DNA of 64,000 nt from Globomyces pollinis-pini. Taxonomy: Eukaryota > Chytridiomycota > Chytridiomycetes > Rhizophydiales > Globomycetaceae. The position numbers and the translations under genes are program-made. Positions within the stretch are counted from its first letter, which is position 1, and each line of letters begins with the position of its first letter. The notes below the pieces were generated by a model that ran no database searches, was not told the DNA's origin, and worked only from the letters and a program-made list of their open reading frames with translations. The stretch is taken from contig MU621129.1 in NCBI GenBank assembly GCA_025399215.1, positions 1 through 64,000 on the forward strand, given 5' to 3'. Positions 21,216 through 33,625 of the stretch are shown here, piece after piece.

Positions 21216-22754
21216 TTATTTGAAAAATTTGCTTTTTAGGGTTTGAAACTGATTTGGACTTTTCTCCAGGTCAGAATCTTTCAGCTTTCCTGCAGCTTTC
21301 AAATCCTTTAATATCTCACTGATTGGGACTGTTTGCATTCTTGAACTAGTACTGATTAGCTGAGGTCCAGTGATTTTTCCAATAGATGACAGTCTTTCTG
21401 GTCTTTGGTGCATAGGGGTTGCAAAACTTTCTAATGGCATTCGAGACACATCTGAGATGGAGTTTGTTTTTGCCTTTGGGTTGACTTCAAATATACCCAA
21501 TGATGCCAATCTTTCCAATCTCAATACCTCTTCTTCAGACTGCATTCGACTTGATTGAGAAACAGACCTTCTGATAGAGCCACTCATTCTTGACTGAACA
21601 CTGGAGATATCATCATTAAATCTTGACTGCTGGTTGGGGGAAGTATGGGATGAGTGAGATTGCATTGATTTCCCTCGTTTTGGTACATTGATGCCCAATT
21701 TACGCAGCTCTTCCGTAGATGGACCAGTTTCAGGTGGTGGTGGGATTCCAAATGGTGTTTCTTCCGATGTGATTGTAGGATACATTACTGCAACATGAAC
21801 AGGTGTAGCTTCTGCTTTGGGGGTTTCCATTTTGCGAAACATGGATTGAATTCTTTCTTGTCGTTTGGCAGCCTCATTAACGATTTTACTATAATTAGCA
21901 TTGGCTGGTTGGTAATGCATTTCGGGTAGAATAGGCATCATATCCTCTGGTTTATATTCTACAGCTGGTGACTTCGGAACAGGGGAAGATCTAGACAATG
22001 GAGATTTAGGCAACATAGGATTTGGAGACCCAGAAACATTTGACGAGGACATTACATTTGAATAAGAGTCTGACTTTGAAGTTGGAATTCTAAAAGTCTT
22101 TACAGTTTGTGCGGTAGGAACTGGTCCTGTGAACCTAGTATCAATTGATAGATTAGAATGGTTGTTTTTCTGATCCAAATTTTCATAAATAGACTGTTCG
22201 TTGGTGTTCTTCCGTGCAAGCATGAACGCATCAGATATTTTTGAGCCAGCGTCATAAGGTTTTTGTTCCATCCTCTCGCTTTGAGGAGCAGTTCTAATGG
22301 GAGATTGAATTTGTTGCATAATATGCGAAAAAGACAAATCATTGTCGGTTGGAAAGCTTTCGTTGATAGGATGCATTTCCAAAGGAGTTGGTTTTGTATC
22401 AACATTCATTGGTGACATATCAGGAGGGTTGTAATAATATTCATTATCTGAGGAAATGTTTGTAGTAGCTGGTCTTTGAAAGTGCTCTTCAGTGTCTAGT
22501 GCAATTGAGTCTGTTTGCATGGTCAACTCTTCCAAATCATCTAAACCAAGCTGTTTCTGCGTGGCCTTGAAAGCAGAGTGTGTTTGAGCAGCTTTTGAAA
22601 TAAAAGAAGTTGATATTTCATTTGAGTAATCCATTGGTGAATGGTCTGAATCGGAATCCTCAATAACATATTCTTCACTGTACGTATCATCACCGTATGA
22701 GTCCAGCACATACTCATATGATTCAGGAAACTCTTCATCCTCATTATAATCCAT
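21216..22754 (-). CDS. Large disordered protein of unknown function
   Basis: A single exon of 512 residues with a clear ATG. It begins strongly acidic and tyrosine-rich (MDYNEDEEFPESYEYVLDSY), then is Ser/Pro/Thr-rich through most of its length (SPNPMLPKSPLSRSSPVPKS), with many potential proline-directed phosphosites. A short motif of the form RLxxLGI recurs near the end: EELRKLGINVPKRG, LERLASLGIFEVNP and PERLSSIGKITGP. A final basic-hydrophobic patch reads ISEILKDLKAAGKLKD. No membrane segment or catalytic domain is visible. I do not recognise the family. It shares the intergenic region of about 170 bp with NSRP1 on the same strand. Confidence 0.7.
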   Translation of the reverse strand: MDYNEDEEFPESYEYVLDSYGDDTYSEEYVIEDSDSDHSPMDYSNEISTSFISKAAQTHSAFKATQKQLGLDDLEELTMQTDSIALDTEEHFQRPATTNISSDNEYYYNPPDMSPMNVDTKPTPLEMHPINESFPTDNDLSFSHIMQQIQSPIRTAPQSERMEQKPYDAGSKISDAFMLARKNTNEQSIYENLDQKNNHSNLSIDTRFTGPVPTAQTVKTFRIPTSKSDSYSNVMSSSNVSGSPNPMLPKSPLSRSSPVPKSPAVEYKPEDMMPILPEMHYQPANANYSKIVNEAAKRQERIQSMFRKMETPKAEATPVHVAVMYPTITSEETPFGIPPPPETGPSTEELRKLGINVPKRGKSMQSHSSHTSPNQQSRFNDDISSVQSRMSGSIRRSVSQSSRMQSEEEVLRLERLASLGIFEVNPKAKTNSISDVSRMPLESFATPMHQRPERLSSIGKITGPQLISTSSRMQTVPISEILKDLKAAGKLKDSDLEKSPNQFQTLKSKFFK

Positions 22755-22920
22755 TTTACTTAAAAAGAATAAAAAAATCCTTTGGGTTCGAAGTCCCTGC
22801 CAAAGAGTGTTTCACACTTGAAACAAACTTCACGACATGCAACGCTCAATCAATATCCAAAATGGGAAATTCATATCTCAATCAATGAAATGTTGGTAAT
22901 AATTTGTTTTCATTTTGTTA

Positions 22921-24074
22921 TCATTCGGACTTGCCTTTGTTCTTTCGTGCTAAATATCTGGCTTTGGCATCCATAACAACATTATTAGATACTTTGGATT
23001 TTAGTTTCTCGGTCAGTTCTTTTTCTTCCAATTCTCGTGCTTTCTGTTTTTCCTCTTCTACTTTCATCTTTTGCTCTTCAACGTATTTTCGGTTACGTTC
23101 ATGCTGTTCTTTTGCTTGTTGTCTCTTTCTTAAATATTCTCGTTTGATGGCCTCCTCTTCAAGTTTCTTTGCCTTAATCTCTTCCAACTCCTTTTGCCTC
23201 TCTTGCTCTTCTAACGTTTGTTTCCTAATTGTCTTTGCTGTTAGATTCAGTCCACCACTTAAAAGTTGTCTTTTATCAACAACTTCTTCATTATCATTCA
23301 ATTGTACATTTTTTGTTTTCAACTGATTCTTTAAAGCAGATTTTTCAGTTTCTAATAACTCTTCTTCTTCCTTAATTTGTTGTATTATTTTTTGAGAGAC
23401 AGGTCCTTTCATAAGTGAATGATCATCGTCAACTTTCTCAAGTATATCACGATAAAACCCTGTAATGATTTAGAGAGATTTTTTTTACCTGTGATGTCTC
23501 TTTCTCTGTTTGGATCTGCTTCCTGTAGTTCCTTAATTCGTTCTTCCTCCTCTAGTCGCTTCAGTTCTGCTTGTTTCGCCAAATAAGCGTCTGTAACAAA
23601 TTCTTCCTTGTTTCCATATAATTCTTCATTAGTTTCTCTTTCTTTCTGGACTCTTCTCTGCTCTGCTCGTTCTAAATAAATTTTACGCTCCTTGGCAGTC
23701 TTGATTAAATTCTCCATATATCTCGCTTTTTTCTTTGTAGATCCATCATCTGTTCCGTCTCTTTTTTGCTTCTTGTACATTTCTATCCGTTTTAAATCAT
23801 CATATACAGCATCATAATCAAATACGTTTGGATCTTCTTTCAATGCCTCCTCCTGCATATCCTGGATAATTTGAAATTTTTTGGATTGCATTTTAGTTAT
23901 TTCTTGTTGAACAACTTGACGTTCTGTTTGCACTATGGGAGTATCATTATCATCATCATCCAATAAGTTTAGAGCATTTGGCTTTTTCAAAGGCAACTTT
24001 GATATAGGTTTCGATCCCGATTTGAGATTTAATCCAAACTTCAAATTGTTGTTGGTTGTTGTCTTTCTGTTCAT
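22921..24074 (-). CDS. NSRP1: NSRP1-like nuclear speckle splicing regulator
   Basis: Two exons joined over a 29-nt intron (ACAG-GTAAAA...TTACAG) encode about 374 residues. The first 200 match the NSRP1 amino domain (DUF2040): DPNVFDYDAVYDDLKR, KARYMENLIKTAKERK and NEEFVTDAYLAK-like NKEEFVTDAYLAK, then G-FYRDILEKVDDDH. The rest is a long charged coiled coil rich in Glu, Lys and Arg (EERQKELEEIKAKKLEEEA-like), ending DAKARYLARKNKGKSE. Animal NSRP1 (CCDC55) affects alternative splicing; here only the family is seen. It diverges from vps15 across 77 bp, so the two share a promoter. Confidence 0.85.
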
Positions 24075-24151
24075 GGAATACTGTCTGTGAATTAGTTATA
24101 AAATGTTGGAAAAAGTTTAAGAATTTAACCACCTCAGATCAATTGCAATAA

Positions 24152-27100
24152 ATGGGACAAAATCAATCAACACAAGCTGTTGTTACTGGAATAGCGAATT
24201 ATATTGAAGAATTGCCCGATTTTACCTACGAAAAGAGGTACTTGATGGGTTTGATTTAATGGTAGTTTGGGTAATTCAAGGTTTTTAAGAACTGTGAAAT
24301 GCTCCCATCCACAAGGTCCCTTAATAGGTTCTTTTTCTAGTCATTAATCTTCTATTTAGGTTTGTTATCCATGTGGTTTAATTGTTCAGTCAAGGTTTAT
24401 GTAAAGTCATCTGTACAAGATTTGGGAGATCAACAAAAGCAACTACTAGCTGAACGGGACCAGCTTCGTGGAATTCCAAATGTGATGCCTTACGAGATGA
24501 TAATTGAAACTGAACGAGCAGGATATGCAATTCGACAACATTTACACAGCAGTCTATATGATAGAATAAGGTACCTTATGTTGCATTGATATGTGTAGTA
24601 CCAGACCTTTTTTGGTTCAAATCGAGAAACTTTGGATAAGCTATCAACTTTTGGCAGCTCTAGTTGAAACACATGCACGAGATTTTTATCATGGCGATAT
24701 TAAGACAGAGAACGTCTTAATCACTAGTTGGAATTGGGCATATCTTTGTGACTTTTCATCTTATAAGCCAGTATACCTACCAGATGTATGTTGCAATCAC
24801 TGACTGTAAGGACAATCCGAGCAATTTTTCGCTCTTCTTTGATGCATCAAGTAGAAGGTCTTGTTACGTAGCTCCAGAAAGATTTACAAGTCCTGGGGAT
24901 CATTTATTTCAGGCGTTAGATGGTAAATTAACCCCTGAAATGGACATATTTTCTCTTGGGTAAAAAGTAATTACTAAAATTAGGTGTACAATTGCGGAAA
25001 TATTTTTAGAAGGAGCTCCCTTATTCACACTTTCCCAATTATTGCGATATAGGAAACATGAATATAATCCTAAAGCGACACTTGAAAAGATTGAAAATGA
25101 AAATATTAGAAATCTAATTGGGCATATGATATCACTCAACCCAAATGATCGATTAAGTGCACAAGAATATTTAATGGAATGGTATGTAAATGCTTTTGAC
25201 GTGGTAGGCGAGACAAGGCTTTTCCTGAATGTTTCTATTCATTTCTTCATCATTACATAGCATCTATATCCGATCCTCACTTTGCCCCTAACAATTTAAA
25301 CCATCATGTGTATTTATCTGCAAACCCCAATCCACTAGTTGCAGATGCAGATGCTCGGATTGAACGTTTGTATCTTGACTTTGATCGAATTGCAAATGTT
25401 CTTGGTGTGACATTAAAAGATCAATGCAATGGTAATCTATTTATATTAATTATAGATTTGAAATCAGCCAATATGGTATGGTCATTTAATAATTAATTGC
25501 AGTCAACATATCCAGTCCATATCAGTATCCCTAACTTTAGTGGATGCTGTTTAGATGTGTCTCAAAACAATAGCAAAAGTACTCTTACATTTGTCATTAA
25601 CTTATATTAGTGGATGATCCAGCACTAATCTTTTGTGCAATCCTGTGTTCAGTCGTCCGAAACTGTTTATTTCCTACTTCAAAGCTAAGAGCGTTAGATA
25701 TGCTTTTAGTATTGGGAATTCAGCTATCAGATCACTTAAAATTGGATAGAATAGTACCGTATTTAGTTGTTCTTCTCTCTGATACAAACTCTAATGTGAA
25801 GATACGATCTTTAGCAGTTTTAACACAATTGGTAATTCAAAGTTTCTCATTGTAGTTAACTATGGTTAAAACTTTGACAGCCCAGGATGCTAGTATATTT
25901 CCAGAATATATTTTGCCAGCAGTGAAACCATTTGTGAACGATAAAATAGTTTTAGTTCGGGCAATTTATGCGCAGAGCGTTGCATCGTTGGGTATTTCTT
26001 TTTTGTTGCTAAAAAGTAGCCGAAACTGCATTATTATTTTTAGAAATGGCAGAAGAACTAAAATCGGAAGCCAATATGGAAGTCGATGTGGAAAACAATC
26101 TTTATCAAATAACCTATGACTCAAATTTAAGAGATCTACATGATACTATTCAAGAAGATGTGGTTGCCTTGCTAACTGACAGTGATACCTATACTAAGCG
26201 TGCATTACTGGTAGACATCCCAAGACTATGTATCTTTTTTGGAAAACAGAAATCTAATGATTTTCTGCTTTCTCATATTATAACATATTTAAATGATCCA
26301 GACTGGTTGCTGAGAAGGTATGTTGTTACTTTTTCCTAAGGTCAGTGCATTTGCGGAAACAATTATTGGTGTGGGTACGTTTATCGGTGCCGAAGGATTG
26401 GAGCAATTCATATTGCCATTAATGGTTATGACGCTTACTGGTTTTTTATTTATTTTTAACTTTAGACTCAGAAGAGTTTGTGGTTGAGAAAGTGCTGAAT
26501 GCTATCACTGCACTTTCCGAGCTTGGCTTGATTTACAAACCGAAGTTGAAAGAACTAGCTACATTTATAATACCACTACTGTGCCATCCCAATCGATGGA
26601 TACAATTAGGTGCCATTGGTTTTATTGCATCTATTTGTAAAATCTTACCCGTAATCGATATACATTGTATTATCTACCCGCTTGTTCTTCCATTTCTGAA
26701 ATCGGAAGTTCTGCTTTTGGACGAAGCCTGTTTAATGGAGAATTTGAAAACGCCGGTAAGTTAATGTATATATGTGAACGATAGACCAATCGAATTCTAT
26801 TCGATTTTACATTGGAATTTGCAGCGAAACAATCACAGTCACATGTATCTAGTGGAATACACAGTGATAAAGATGCGTACTATATTACAATTAACCAACC
26901 TAAAGGGATTTGCTTACTTTACTGAAAGGACTTGGAATGACAATCGAAGAAAGAGAAAAATTATTTGCTTTAAAGCATTATATATCCAAGGCTGCCAAAT
27001 CAAATTTAAGGTAATATTCCGGTTCTAATAGCAGGAATCGGTCTTCAACGAAAGAAAGTGTGTCTGCTAAGATATCTTTACGAGAACATGATGTCATCCC

Positions 27101-29172
27101 ACATACCGTTTTTTTAATGCCACCATCAGAGAGTCAACCAGTAATTTAGGATAGCTTATGATAGGGTACCCCGAATACGACTACAGTGTCCATCTTTCCA
27201 AACATCTCTACAGAACCTCAAAGTGGAAATCGTCTGCGACGTCGTAAAAACACACTGCCGATGGAACAGATTGGTAGTGTGGATGATAATGATAGTGGTC
27301 GTAATCTTTCAAGACCATTGTCGGCGTCATATTTATCACCAGGACGACAAATGTCCAAATCTAATTCTGTTGGAAATTTTGATATAACATCACCTACTTC
27401 CCCAGGTCTTGATAAAGCAATTCAAAGGCTTTCTGGTGTTTCAATAAAGTCTGTGCGAAAGTCCACTTCTGTTGCAGATCTCACTTCAAGTAAAGCGTAT
27501 GATATTTATAGTAGTTTTGGATGGACAAGAGAGGCATATCAGAACTTTGTTAGAAAAGAAGCGATATGAACTATCATCTCCAATATTGCCAGATTTGGGT
27601 ATGAAAGGAAAATCACTTAATCGATCCCGTATGATTACATCAAATCAAAGATTAACTTCATCTTTATCTTCATCAGAAACTTCAACTTGGACTCCCAAAG
27701 GGACATTAGTTTCTCATTTCGCAGAACATCAAGGGCCTATAACTGCTATTAAAACGTCACCCAATCATGTGTTTTTTGCAACTGCTTCTGAAGATGGATC
27801 AGTTAAGATATGGGATAGTCAGCGATTGCACACAAACGTTACTAACAGGTCCAGGCTAACCTACTCCTCTCATGGTAAACGTCTGCTACTTACATGATAG
27901 GTTCTCCAGTAAAAGCGATTACTTTTATGGAAGGGAGAGAAACTCTTGTTTCCGCATCTGAATCTGGGCAAATACATATTTCCAGGTTTCTATGAAGGAA
28001 TATATTGACTTTTAGAATTGAATACATACCCACCAAGACGAACTCTAATCGATACACATCGTATAGAAATATGAGGACCATCATTTGCAAAGATGATTAT
28101 GTAACAAACCTTGGACATTATGATACGGACAATTCATCTCTCTTGGTGTTTACAACAAAGAAAGGGATATTGGCTGCTTGGGATTTGCGATGTATGAAGG
28201 AGGCTTGGAGATTTGATCCTCCTGCACATCATGGTGAGCTTACTTCAATGGTGGTCGATAAGTATCATACTTGGATTTATACCGGCACACATCGTGGTGT
28301 CGTTTCGCTTTGGGACACTCGGTTTCGCTTGGCGGCTAAAACATGGCAGCATCCAAGCAAAGGATTCATCAGAAATTTGGAAAGATACCCAATCACTCCC
28401 CAAGGACGTACATCAAATTTAATTCCAAAATCTATCTGCATGTCAGTGGACAATACTGCAAGTGAAATATCGGTGTGGGATGTTGAAACAGGGGTTTGCT
28501 ATCAACTGTGGTGTGTGATTGGTGATGACCACTCTGATTCTCAAGCTGAAGTCGATCGACTGTACGGAGCTGGCTTGAAAGTAAATTTAACTTATTTGTG
28601 TTTAACCTTTACAGTTAGTTGCTGATCCACCAAAACCAAATTTGCTTGAATTATCGTCTGCAATTTCGGATTATTCACAACCAAAGAAGGTTTCACAGAG
28701 AGCGTTTACTGTAAGTGGGCCCCTCAAATGCATGGTATCAGGCGGCAACGGTAAAGTTTATTTGCTCATAACAACTAGATCGGAAACTGAGGTATCATGA
28801 CTTGGTGTCACCTGAGAAAAGCTTTATAATATCTGGTTTAGCTTCTAATGCTCATCAGCCACAGTACAAGTAAGTATAACATTTATTGATACATTTAGTT
28901 CCCACCCATTCCAAGATATATATTTCAATATTGAGCACACACCGAGCAGTTTATATACACAAAACTTGGCATCACAGAAGGTTTCAGGCCGTCATGGACT
29001 TTTATCAGATTCACCAAGCACTTATCATGAACAGACTAAAGGGGCAGAGCTTACATTTTCAACTATTCCAACTTCTCATTTGGATACCATTACTGCAATA
29101 TCCATTTTACGCGAACCGGGCAACATGATTATATCAGGTTCTCGAGATGGAATTATTAAAGTGTTTCAATAA
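24152..29172 (+). CDS. VPS15: Vps15 regulatory kinase of the class III PI3-kinase complex
   Basis: The 5-kb locus has the Vps15 order: protein kinase, HEAT repeats, WD40. It starts MGQNQSTQ, an N-myristoylation site as in the family. The kinase holds LIVKVYVKSS, AGYAIRQHLHSSLYDRI, HGDIKTENVLITSWNW and CYVAPERF, with the usual degenerate DFG (DFSSYKP). HEAT repeats span roughly 25500-26900, with LLKGLGMTIEEREKLFALK marking the linker. WD40 blades follow (HQGPITAIKTSPNHVFFATA, VSLWDTR, ending IIKVFQ). Introns are 21-35 nt, with one of about 62 nt. Vps15 anchors Vps34 and Atg6/Beclin for endosomal sorting and autophagy. Interior splice sites were checked at only some junctions. Confidence 0.92.
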
Positions 29173-29203
29173 TAAAAAAAACCTGTATATATTGCGAAAT
29201 AAA

Positions 29204-30816
29204 CTAATTTGAAGATGGATTACGATATTTAAACGTAAATCCTACAAAAGCAGATTGCAGCACCTCCACATCTGAACCGTCTACCAATTTCTTTTCCTTA
29301 TTTTTAATATCAGCATACAAAGCCATATCTTTTGGATCCGTAAAATCATCAAAATAAGTTGTATCCAATTCGTTTTTCAAAATCGGAATTAATGGAATTT
29401 CAAATGCACCCGGCACTCTTAAATTTCGAAAATCAATTCCGGTAAGGAAAGGATGTTGTTTTATTTCTTGAGGTGTTCTATATCTTTGATTGACATAAGT
29501 AATTAATCTAATCATTAGTTTTTGTTGATTATTACTTTGTAATTAAATCCCAAGATTCATCTGAAAGATTAAATTCTGAATCTTTTCCTTCATAAATTGG
29601 ACGTGCCAACACTTTTTCCCAGTTGTATAGATTCACCCAAACACGATCAGTGGTAGGGGCTGTAAAAGGAGGATAACCTATAGATGTTCAGAAACGATCT
29701 AATTACCACAGAGAGATTCGAATAAGATACAACCAAGTGACCAGTAATCTACAGACAAATCATAACCACTATTCGCTTGTGTTAGGACCTCATCTAAACG
29801 TTATCGTTATAAAATATTACAGCTCATATAATCTGGGGATCCAACAAGGGAGAAGGCACGTACGTCTTGTCGGGTAGTTTGATAAGTATTAAATCTTTGA
29901 CTGGCCGTTTGGATTTGGACTGTGTTTGATTTCACCATTTCCAACTAATCAGTTTTAAATATGATTGTTGGTGTTACCTTTTTATGAAGCATCTCAATAT
30001 AACCAGGTCCAAGGGATCCTCGACTTAAACCAAAGTCGGTAAGCTTAATGTGACCGGTTGCATCAATTAAGAAATTTTCTGGTTTTAGATCTCGATGAAT
30101 GTATCCTAGTTTATGTAATGCAAAGACCGAAGCACACATTTCTGCAAAATAGAACTTTGCAAAGTGTTCATGTATTACTCCACTTGCATTGAGTAAAGTT
30201 CTAAAGTCACCACCTGGAACGTATTCCTAACTGTTATGATAAAAGATTACCATGGCCAAATAAACGGATTCCATATCTTGAAAAGCATAAAGTAATTTGA
30301 CAAGCCATGGTGATTGTGTTTTTGTCAACACATCGCGTTCAGTCAAAATGTGTTTAATCTATTCATCATTCATAAGATAAGTAGTTACCTCTCCCAATTT
30401 ATGTAACAAACTTTTACTCATCTTCTTTAATGCACAAATTTCTTGAGTATCTTTTTTCTGAACCAAATAAACTTGACCATAACCTCCTTGCCCAATTTGC
30501 TTGATTATTTGAAAATTAGAAATCCTTAAACGAATTCGCCGTTTTCTTAATAAAACTCGTTCCTTTCCACAAAATCGTTTCCATTCTTTAGATTTTTCAA
30601 CCTCTGATGTTTCAGCTATTGCCAATAATTGGTATTGACTCAAACGTTTCTTTCGTTCATCCAAATACGTCAATAAATCAAAGTAATGATCCAGAAAGTC
30701 TTTGAGTGAGATACAAAATAATTACATATTCTCATGTTTTCACAATGACGAGTTAATTCCACTGAAGGTAGAGTTGATTCTTTGTCAGGTTCAGTTGATA
30801 ATGCCAATCCATTCAT
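29204..30816 (-). CDS. DBF2: NDR-family kinase, Dbf2/Sid2 type
   Basis: The amino region [18 protein letters not shown] is the Mob1-binding stretch of NDR kinases. The kinase domain has [31 protein letters not shown] and DFGLSRG. A long activation insert ends in [14 protein letters not shown]; the GSPDYM form is that of Dbf2/Sid2 (mitotic exit and septation), not of Cbk1/Orb6 (GTPDYI). The carboxy hydrophobic motif is FVGFTFKY with a candidate phospho-Thr. About seven introns of 25-32 nt; the one inside the GSPDYMSY-EVL motif was needed to keep the frame. It converges on vps15 with 31 bp between stops and diverges from glycogen synthase. Confidence 0.9.
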
Positions 30817-31205
30817 GTTATTAAAGTAAAGTGAATATTACGCGATAAGAGTATAATTTAACACGTTAAAGCAAATAAACATGGATAGTACAACAACGTA
30901 TTTTTTTTTGAAACGAGAATGTTCATTGATTGATTATCTTTTTAATTAAAATAAAAAAAAAAGAGGGTACTCTGTGATCCGTTATGAAATTCAATTTTAT
31001 TTAGTAAATAGTATATTGACCATTGATTATGATAACAATTCAAGTCACTGATTCATTTTATTTTTGATTGTAATAAAAAGTGATACAAAATTGTTTTGAG
31101 TTTAATGAAATCTCTTGTGATTGATGATGACAAATTCGGTTTAATTTATTGAACACAGAAATCAAATAAAAATTGAAAAAATTTAACATCTAAGATCTTT
31201 ACAAA
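30817..31205. promoter_or_regulatory. Divergent promoter, Dbf2-like kinase / glycogen synthase
   Basis: A 389-bp gap very rich in A and T, with poly-T (30901-30909) and poly-A tracts (near 30953-30962). It separates the two divergent starts. No coding frame or clear TATA box. Confidence 0.4.
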
Positions 31206-33528
31206 ATGAATACAAGAGATATTACAAGACCATTGTTGTTTGAAATTGCTTGGGAAGTTGCTAATAAGGGTATACTTACTAGTTGCTTACTTTTTAGTCG
31301 GTGGAATTTATACTGTAATCAAGTCAAAAGCTCCTGTTACTTGTAAAGAATATGGTGATAGATACTGCTTAATTGGTCCTTTATCTTATAAAACTGCTAA
31401 CATGGAGGTAGAAGAAATTAGACCCCCTACTTTAGCATTGGAAAAAACTATCGAATCAATTAGATCCCAAGGCATTAAAATTCTAGTATATACTATATTC
31501 TAATCCAATCTTAGTTTGGAAAATGGCTTATTCCAGGATCGCCATTTGTACTTCTATTTGACGTTCCTTCAGCATACTATAAAATGGTTGAATGGAAAAC
31601 TGACTTATGGAATGTCGCCGGTGTACCATCTCCAGATAACGATTCTGAAATGAACGATGCTGTAGTATTTGGGTATTTAGTTGCCTGGTTTTTAGGTTCT
31701 GTAAGTTCCATTAATCAATACTAATTAATAGTTTGTCGAAAACCAAAAATCATTTGAATCTAGACCTCCACTGGATCTCGCCGAAATTGATCGCCCAATA
31801 GGAACCCCAGTTGTAATTGCGCATTTCCACGAATGGCTTGCTGGTGTTGCATTACCACTCATCAAGAAAAGACAGATTGATGTCGCAACCATTTTCACCA
31901 CTCATGCAACTTTGTTGGGCAGGTACCTATGTGCTGGCGATGTAGATTTCTACAACAATTTGAAGTTTTTTGATGTGGATGCCGAAGCTGGTAAACGTGG
32001 CATTTATCACCGTTACTGTGTTGAACGTGCAGCAACTCATTGTGCAGATGTATTCACCACTGTGAGTAAAATTACTGCCTTTGAAGCTGAATGGCTGTTG
32101 AAAAGACAACCGGATGGGGTCTTACCAAATGGTTTAAACGTTGTCAAATTCCAAGCGATTCATGAATTCCAGAACTTACATGCAAAATCAAAAGAGCAAA
32201 TTCATGAATTTGTTCGTGGTCATTTCTTTGGACATTATCATTTCGAATTGGACAATACTTTATATTTCTTCACTGCCGGTCGGTATGAATACAGAAATAA
32301 GGGAGTTGATATGTTCATAGAATCCTTAGCTCGTAATTATTTTCGTTTGTTTAATCCATAGGCTTAAATGCTAGGCTTAAAGAGAGTGGATCAGATATCA
32401 ATGTCGTCTGTTTTATCATCATGCCTGCAAAAAATAGAAGTTATACTGTCGAAGCTCTGCGTGCACAAGCTCAAATGAAACAATTGCGACAGACAGTGAC
32501 TCAAATTCAACATACTGTTGGACAGAGAATCTTTGAAGCTGCGTCACGGTACTTTAATATTATCTGATGCCCTTAGTTCTGAAATTCCGGATCCTACAAA
32601 ATTACTATCAGAAGAAGAAGTAGTCCTTTTGAAAGGACGCATTTATGCTGCAAAGCGTGGTGAATTACCGCCAGTGGTCACACATAATATGGAAGATGAT
32701 CATCATGATCAGATTTTGAATGGAATCCGAAGATGTCAGTTATTCAACCATAAAGAAGACAAAGTAAAGATTATTTTCCATCCAGAATTCCTAAACACAA
32801 ACTCTCCATTATTCAGTGTGGACTATGAAGATTTCCTCCGTGGCTGTCATTTGGGTGTTTTCCCATCATACTATGAACCTTGGGGTTATACTCCTGCTGA
32901 ATGTACTGTCATGGGTGTGCCTTCCATTACTACTAATTTATCTGGTTTTGGATGCTTTATGTCAGAAGTAATTACATATCCAGCAGATTATGGTATTTAT
33001 ATTGTTGATAGACGATCAAAGTCAGTCGAAGAGTCCCTTAATGAATTGACTGATTGTATGTTCCAGTTTTGTCAAAAGACTCGACGTCAAAGAATTAACC
33101 AACGTAATCGATGTGAAAGACTTTCTGATGTATTGGATTGGAAGAGAATGGGATTGGAGTATGTTAAAGCCCGTTGGGTTTCTATTAGAAGGAAATTCCC
33201 AGAACTAGCAAGTCAGTATGATGAAATTAGATTCCATGGATCAGATGATGGCCTTTCCTCAGATCTGCAAGCAGGTTACGAGAGCGATGCCACTCCATTG
33301 GCGGAGAACCGGGAAGATCTGTCGTCACTTGGTAAACGACAAAAGGTACCTCGACCAGTGTCAGTTCCTGGAAGTCCTACCAAGAATCGTGATGATTATT
33401 TGGATAATAATGTGCCAATGTCACATCTATTTGATGATTCTGAAAAAGTAAATGTTAGTGTTCTTCTTGATGAGTTGAAAGCCCTTGGGATCAAGGGAGC
33501 TCCTCATGATTATGTTTTACCACAATAA
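31206..33528 (+). CDS. GSY1: Glycogen synthase (GT3)
   Basis: Complete GT3-family enzyme that extends glycogen from UDP-glucose. It starts [20 protein letters not shown], then [16 protein letters not shown] across a 28-nt intron. The core holds [52 protein letters not shown] and the donor-site acidic motif [11 protein letters not shown]. An intron at 32551-32578 rejoins EAASR to [10 protein letters not shown]; reading straight through gives a false amino start. The tail [12 protein letters not shown] closely resembles the GSK3/priming phosphosite cluster of the animal and yeast enzymes, so phospho-control is likely. The final residues are [15 protein letters not shown]. Confidence 0.95.
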
Positions 33529-33625
33529 ATCTGATAAAAAGCCTTAGCTATTGAATTATTGTCTTATCAAATGATCCGTAATCATCAATCAAAATCGCGT
33601 TCTGATTTTTTTCAATTTTTCGTTC

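Noticed and set aside
22784..22796. GGGTTCGAAGTCC, resembling a tRNA B box
   Set aside because: No acceptor, D or anticodon arm can be formed upstream; it lies in the leader of the disordered-protein gene.
32518..32580. Apparent separate start of a second glycogen synthase part
   Set aside because: It arises from reading through a 28-nt intron at 32551-32578; splicing joins EAASR to SEIPDP in one protein.
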